A DNA stretch of 18,128 bases. It comes from JAMWZF01 sp041628615 (GTDB taxonomy: Bacteria; Pseudomonadota; Alphaproteobacteria; Rhodobacterales; Rhodobacteraceae). The notes below the pieces were generated by a model that had not been told where the DNA came from, searched no databases, and saw only the letters and a program-made list of their open reading frames with translations. The stretch lies in assembly GCA_041628615.1 (NCBI GenBank), contig JBFKOW010000058.1, positions 1 through 18,128 of the forward strand, in the 5' to 3' direction. The position numbers and the translations under genes are program-made. The first letter of the stretch is position 1, and each line of letters starts with the position of its first letter. Shown here piece by piece: positions 16,765-18,128 of this stretch.

Positions 16765-17871
16765 ATGGATCGGTGGACCCCCTCCGACGCCAACGACTGG
16801 TGGGCCGCGCGGCCCTGGGTCTGCGGCTTCAACTTCCTGCCGTCGAGCGCGGTCAACTTCCTCGAGATGTGGCACGCCGACACCTTCGACCGGCCGACAA
16901 TCGAACGCGAACTCGGCTGGGCCGGCGAGATCGGCTTCAACGCGATCCGCATCAATCTGCATTCGCTGGTCTGGGAACACGACCGCGACGGCCTGCTCGA
17001 CCGGCTCGACACGGTGATGGAGATCGCCGACAGGGCCGGGATGCAGACCGTCCCCTGCCTGTTCGACGATTGCGGCTTCGGCGGCGCCGAGCCGGTCTTC
17101 GGGCCGCAGCCCGACCCTGTTCCCGGCGTGCACAACAGCCGGGCGGTGGCCTGCCCGGGCCGCGACGTGGTGACCGACCCGTCCCGCCGCGCGGGTCTCG
17201 AGTCCTATGTCCGCGACATCGTCCGCGGTTTCCGGGACGACCGCCGCGTCCTGTTCTGGGACATCTACAACGAGCCGGGCAACCGGATGGAATTCGTCGG
17301 CGGCGGCTTCTCGCGCTACGGCGGCGATCTCGACGACCACGCGCTGGCGCTGATGGAGGACGCCTTCGGCTGGGCCCGCTCCGAGTCGCCGGAGCAGCCG
17401 CTCACCGTCGCGGCCTGGACCACGCCGCTGCCGGACGAGGAGGTGCACCCCTACCAGACCGAGATCGACCGCGCGGCGCTGCTGCTGTCGGACATCGTGA
17501 CCTTCCACGCCTACTGGAAGGCGGCGCAGGTGGCGCTGTTCATCGATTACCTCTCGGTGCTCGACCGGCCGATGATCTGCACCGAGTGGATGGCCCGCGC
17601 CGTGGACAGCCGGATCGAGGACCAGTTGCAGATGTTCCACGACCGCGGCGTCGGCTGCTTCCAGTGGGGCCTTGTGAAGGGCCGGACCCAGACCCACCTG
17701 CCCTGGCCCGCCGACCTCGTGCGCGCCCATGGCGGCCGGGCGGACCGGGAGATCTGGTTCCACGACCTGCTGCACGAGGACGGCCGGCCCTACGACCCCG
17801 GCGAGATCGAAACCATTCGCGCGCTGACCGGCCGGCGGGCGGAAACCGGACGGAAAGGTGCCTTGCGATGA
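16765..17871 (+). CDS. Clan GH-A (GH5-like) glycoside hydrolase, cytoplasmic
   Basis: This 368-residue TIM-barrel glycosidase of the GH5/COG3934-like type shows IGFNAIRINLHSLVWEHD early, the acid/base E170 in DIYNEPGN and the likely nucleophile E274 in ICTEWMAR. VTFHAYWK and VGCFQWGLVKGRTQTHLPW are further barrel-end segments. It has no signal peptide, so it should act on a substrate already brought in by the importer. Relatives are often labelled 1,4-beta-xylanase or endo-mannosidase without proof, so I do not name the substrate. The start at 16765 follows GGGAGGA with good spacing; upstream in-frame sequence lies within the intercistronic hairpin region. Its stop overlaps the start of the ATPase gene (ATGA), tying it to transport. 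Confidence 0.85.
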   Translation: MDRWTPSDANDWWAARPWVCGFNFLPSSAVNFLEMWHADTFDRPTIERELGWAGEIGFNAIRINLHSLVWEHDRDGLLDRLDTVMEIADRAGMQTVPCLFDDCGFGGAEPVFGPQPDPVPGVHNSRAVACPGRDVVTDPSRRAGLESYVRDIVRGFRDDRRVLFWDIYNEPGNRMEFVGGGFSRYGGDLDDHALALMEDAFGWARSESPEQPLTVAAWTTPLPDEEVHPYQTEIDRAALLLSDIVTFHAYWKAAQVALFIDYLSVLDRPMICTEWMARAVDSRIEDQLQMFHDRGVGCFQWGLVKGRTQTHLPWPADLVRAHGGRADREIWFHDLLHEDGRPYDPGEIETIRALTGRRAETGRKGALR

Positions 17872-18128
17872 CGGGCGTGACCCTTGACGGCGTGATCAAG
17901 CGCTATGGCGACGTGCAGGTGATCCACGGGGTGGACCTGGAGGTTTCGGACGGCGAGTTCTGCGTGTTCGTGGGCCCGTCGGGCTGCGGCAAGTCCACCC
18001 TGCTGCGGATGGTGGCGGGGCTGGAGGAGACCACCGGCGGCGCGATCCGGATCGGCGCCCGCGACGTGACCCGGATGGACCCGGCGCAGCGCGGCGTGGC
18101 GATGGTGTTCCAGACCTACGCGCTCTAC
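17868..18128 (+). CDS. ABC transporter ATP-binding protein, MalK/UgpC type (5' part)
   Basis: The first 87 residues of a sugar-importer ATPase are visible before the right edge. The Walker A motif GPSGCGKST is at 36-44 and the Q-loop VFQTYALY at 80-87, with GLEETTGGAIRIG between. VTLDGVIKRYGDVQVIHGVDL is the usual N-terminus of UgpC/MsmK/MalK proteins. The ABC signature, Walker B and regulatory C-terminal domain lie outside. The ATG overlaps the stop of the glycosidase gene. It should power the two permeases upstream by binding their EAA loops. Confidence 0.95.
   Translation, partial: MTGVTLDGVIKRYGDVQVIHGVDLEVSDGEFCVFVGPSGCGKSTLLRMVAGLEETTGGAIRIGARDVTRMDPAQRGVAMVFQTYALY

Overview
The window is very GC-rich, uses tightly packed operons, and carries a tandem glycine riboswitch in front of a gcvT-gcvH-gcvP operon. 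Together with the codon style this suggests an alphaproteobacterium, most likely in or near the Rhodobacteraceae. That placement is inference from style, because no rRNA or other marker gene is present. I see no tRNA, rRNA, insertion sequence, CRISPR array or phage gene.

Region 1 (1-5916, + strand) is a galactoside catabolism operon: the 3' part of a GH4 alpha-galactosidase (melA-like), an SDR sugar dehydrogenase, 2-dehydro-3-deoxygalactonokinase (dgoK), 2-dehydro-3-deoxy-6-phosphogalactonate aldolase (dgoA), an SMP-30 family sugar lactonase and a GH42 beta-galactosidase. The first five genes are joined by four successive ATGA stop/start overlaps. They form an almost complete oxidative (De Ley-Doudoroff) route: alpha- and beta-galactosides to galactose, galactonolactone, galactonate, KDGal, KDPGal, then pyruvate and glyceraldehyde 3-phosphate. 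Galactonate dehydratase is the one step not seen.

Region 2 (5917-11354, + strand) is the glycine cleavage operon. A 326-base leader holds inverted repeats, a two-aptamer glycine riboswitch and a long hairpin just after it. gcvT, gcvH and a full-length single-chain gcvP follow, then a DUF1045 two-histidine phosphoesterase-like gene two bases after gcvP. The L-protein (dihydrolipoamide dehydrogenase) is not encoded here.

Region 3 (11360-13324, - strand) has a short citrate-synthase-fold protein (citryl-CoA lyase type), convergent with the DUF1045 gene, and a LacI-family repressor gene.

Region 4 (13325-18128, + strand) is divergent from the repressor: an AT-rich operator/promoter island, then a carbohydrate ABC importer (permease 1 with an unusual insertion, permease 2, substrate-binding protein), a cytoplasmic clan GH-A (GH5-like) glycosidase and the start of a MalK/UgpC-type ATPase cut by the window edge. 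The layout suggests LacI-controlled import of an oligosaccharide or glycoside that is hydrolysed inside the cell.

Nothing here is clearly a new system. The points most worth a second look are the riboswitch-hairpin arrangement, the DUF1045 gene attached to the gcv operon, the LacI hinge with an AT-hook-like GRP core facing an AT-rich palindromic operator, the enlarged permease, and the missing dehydratase.
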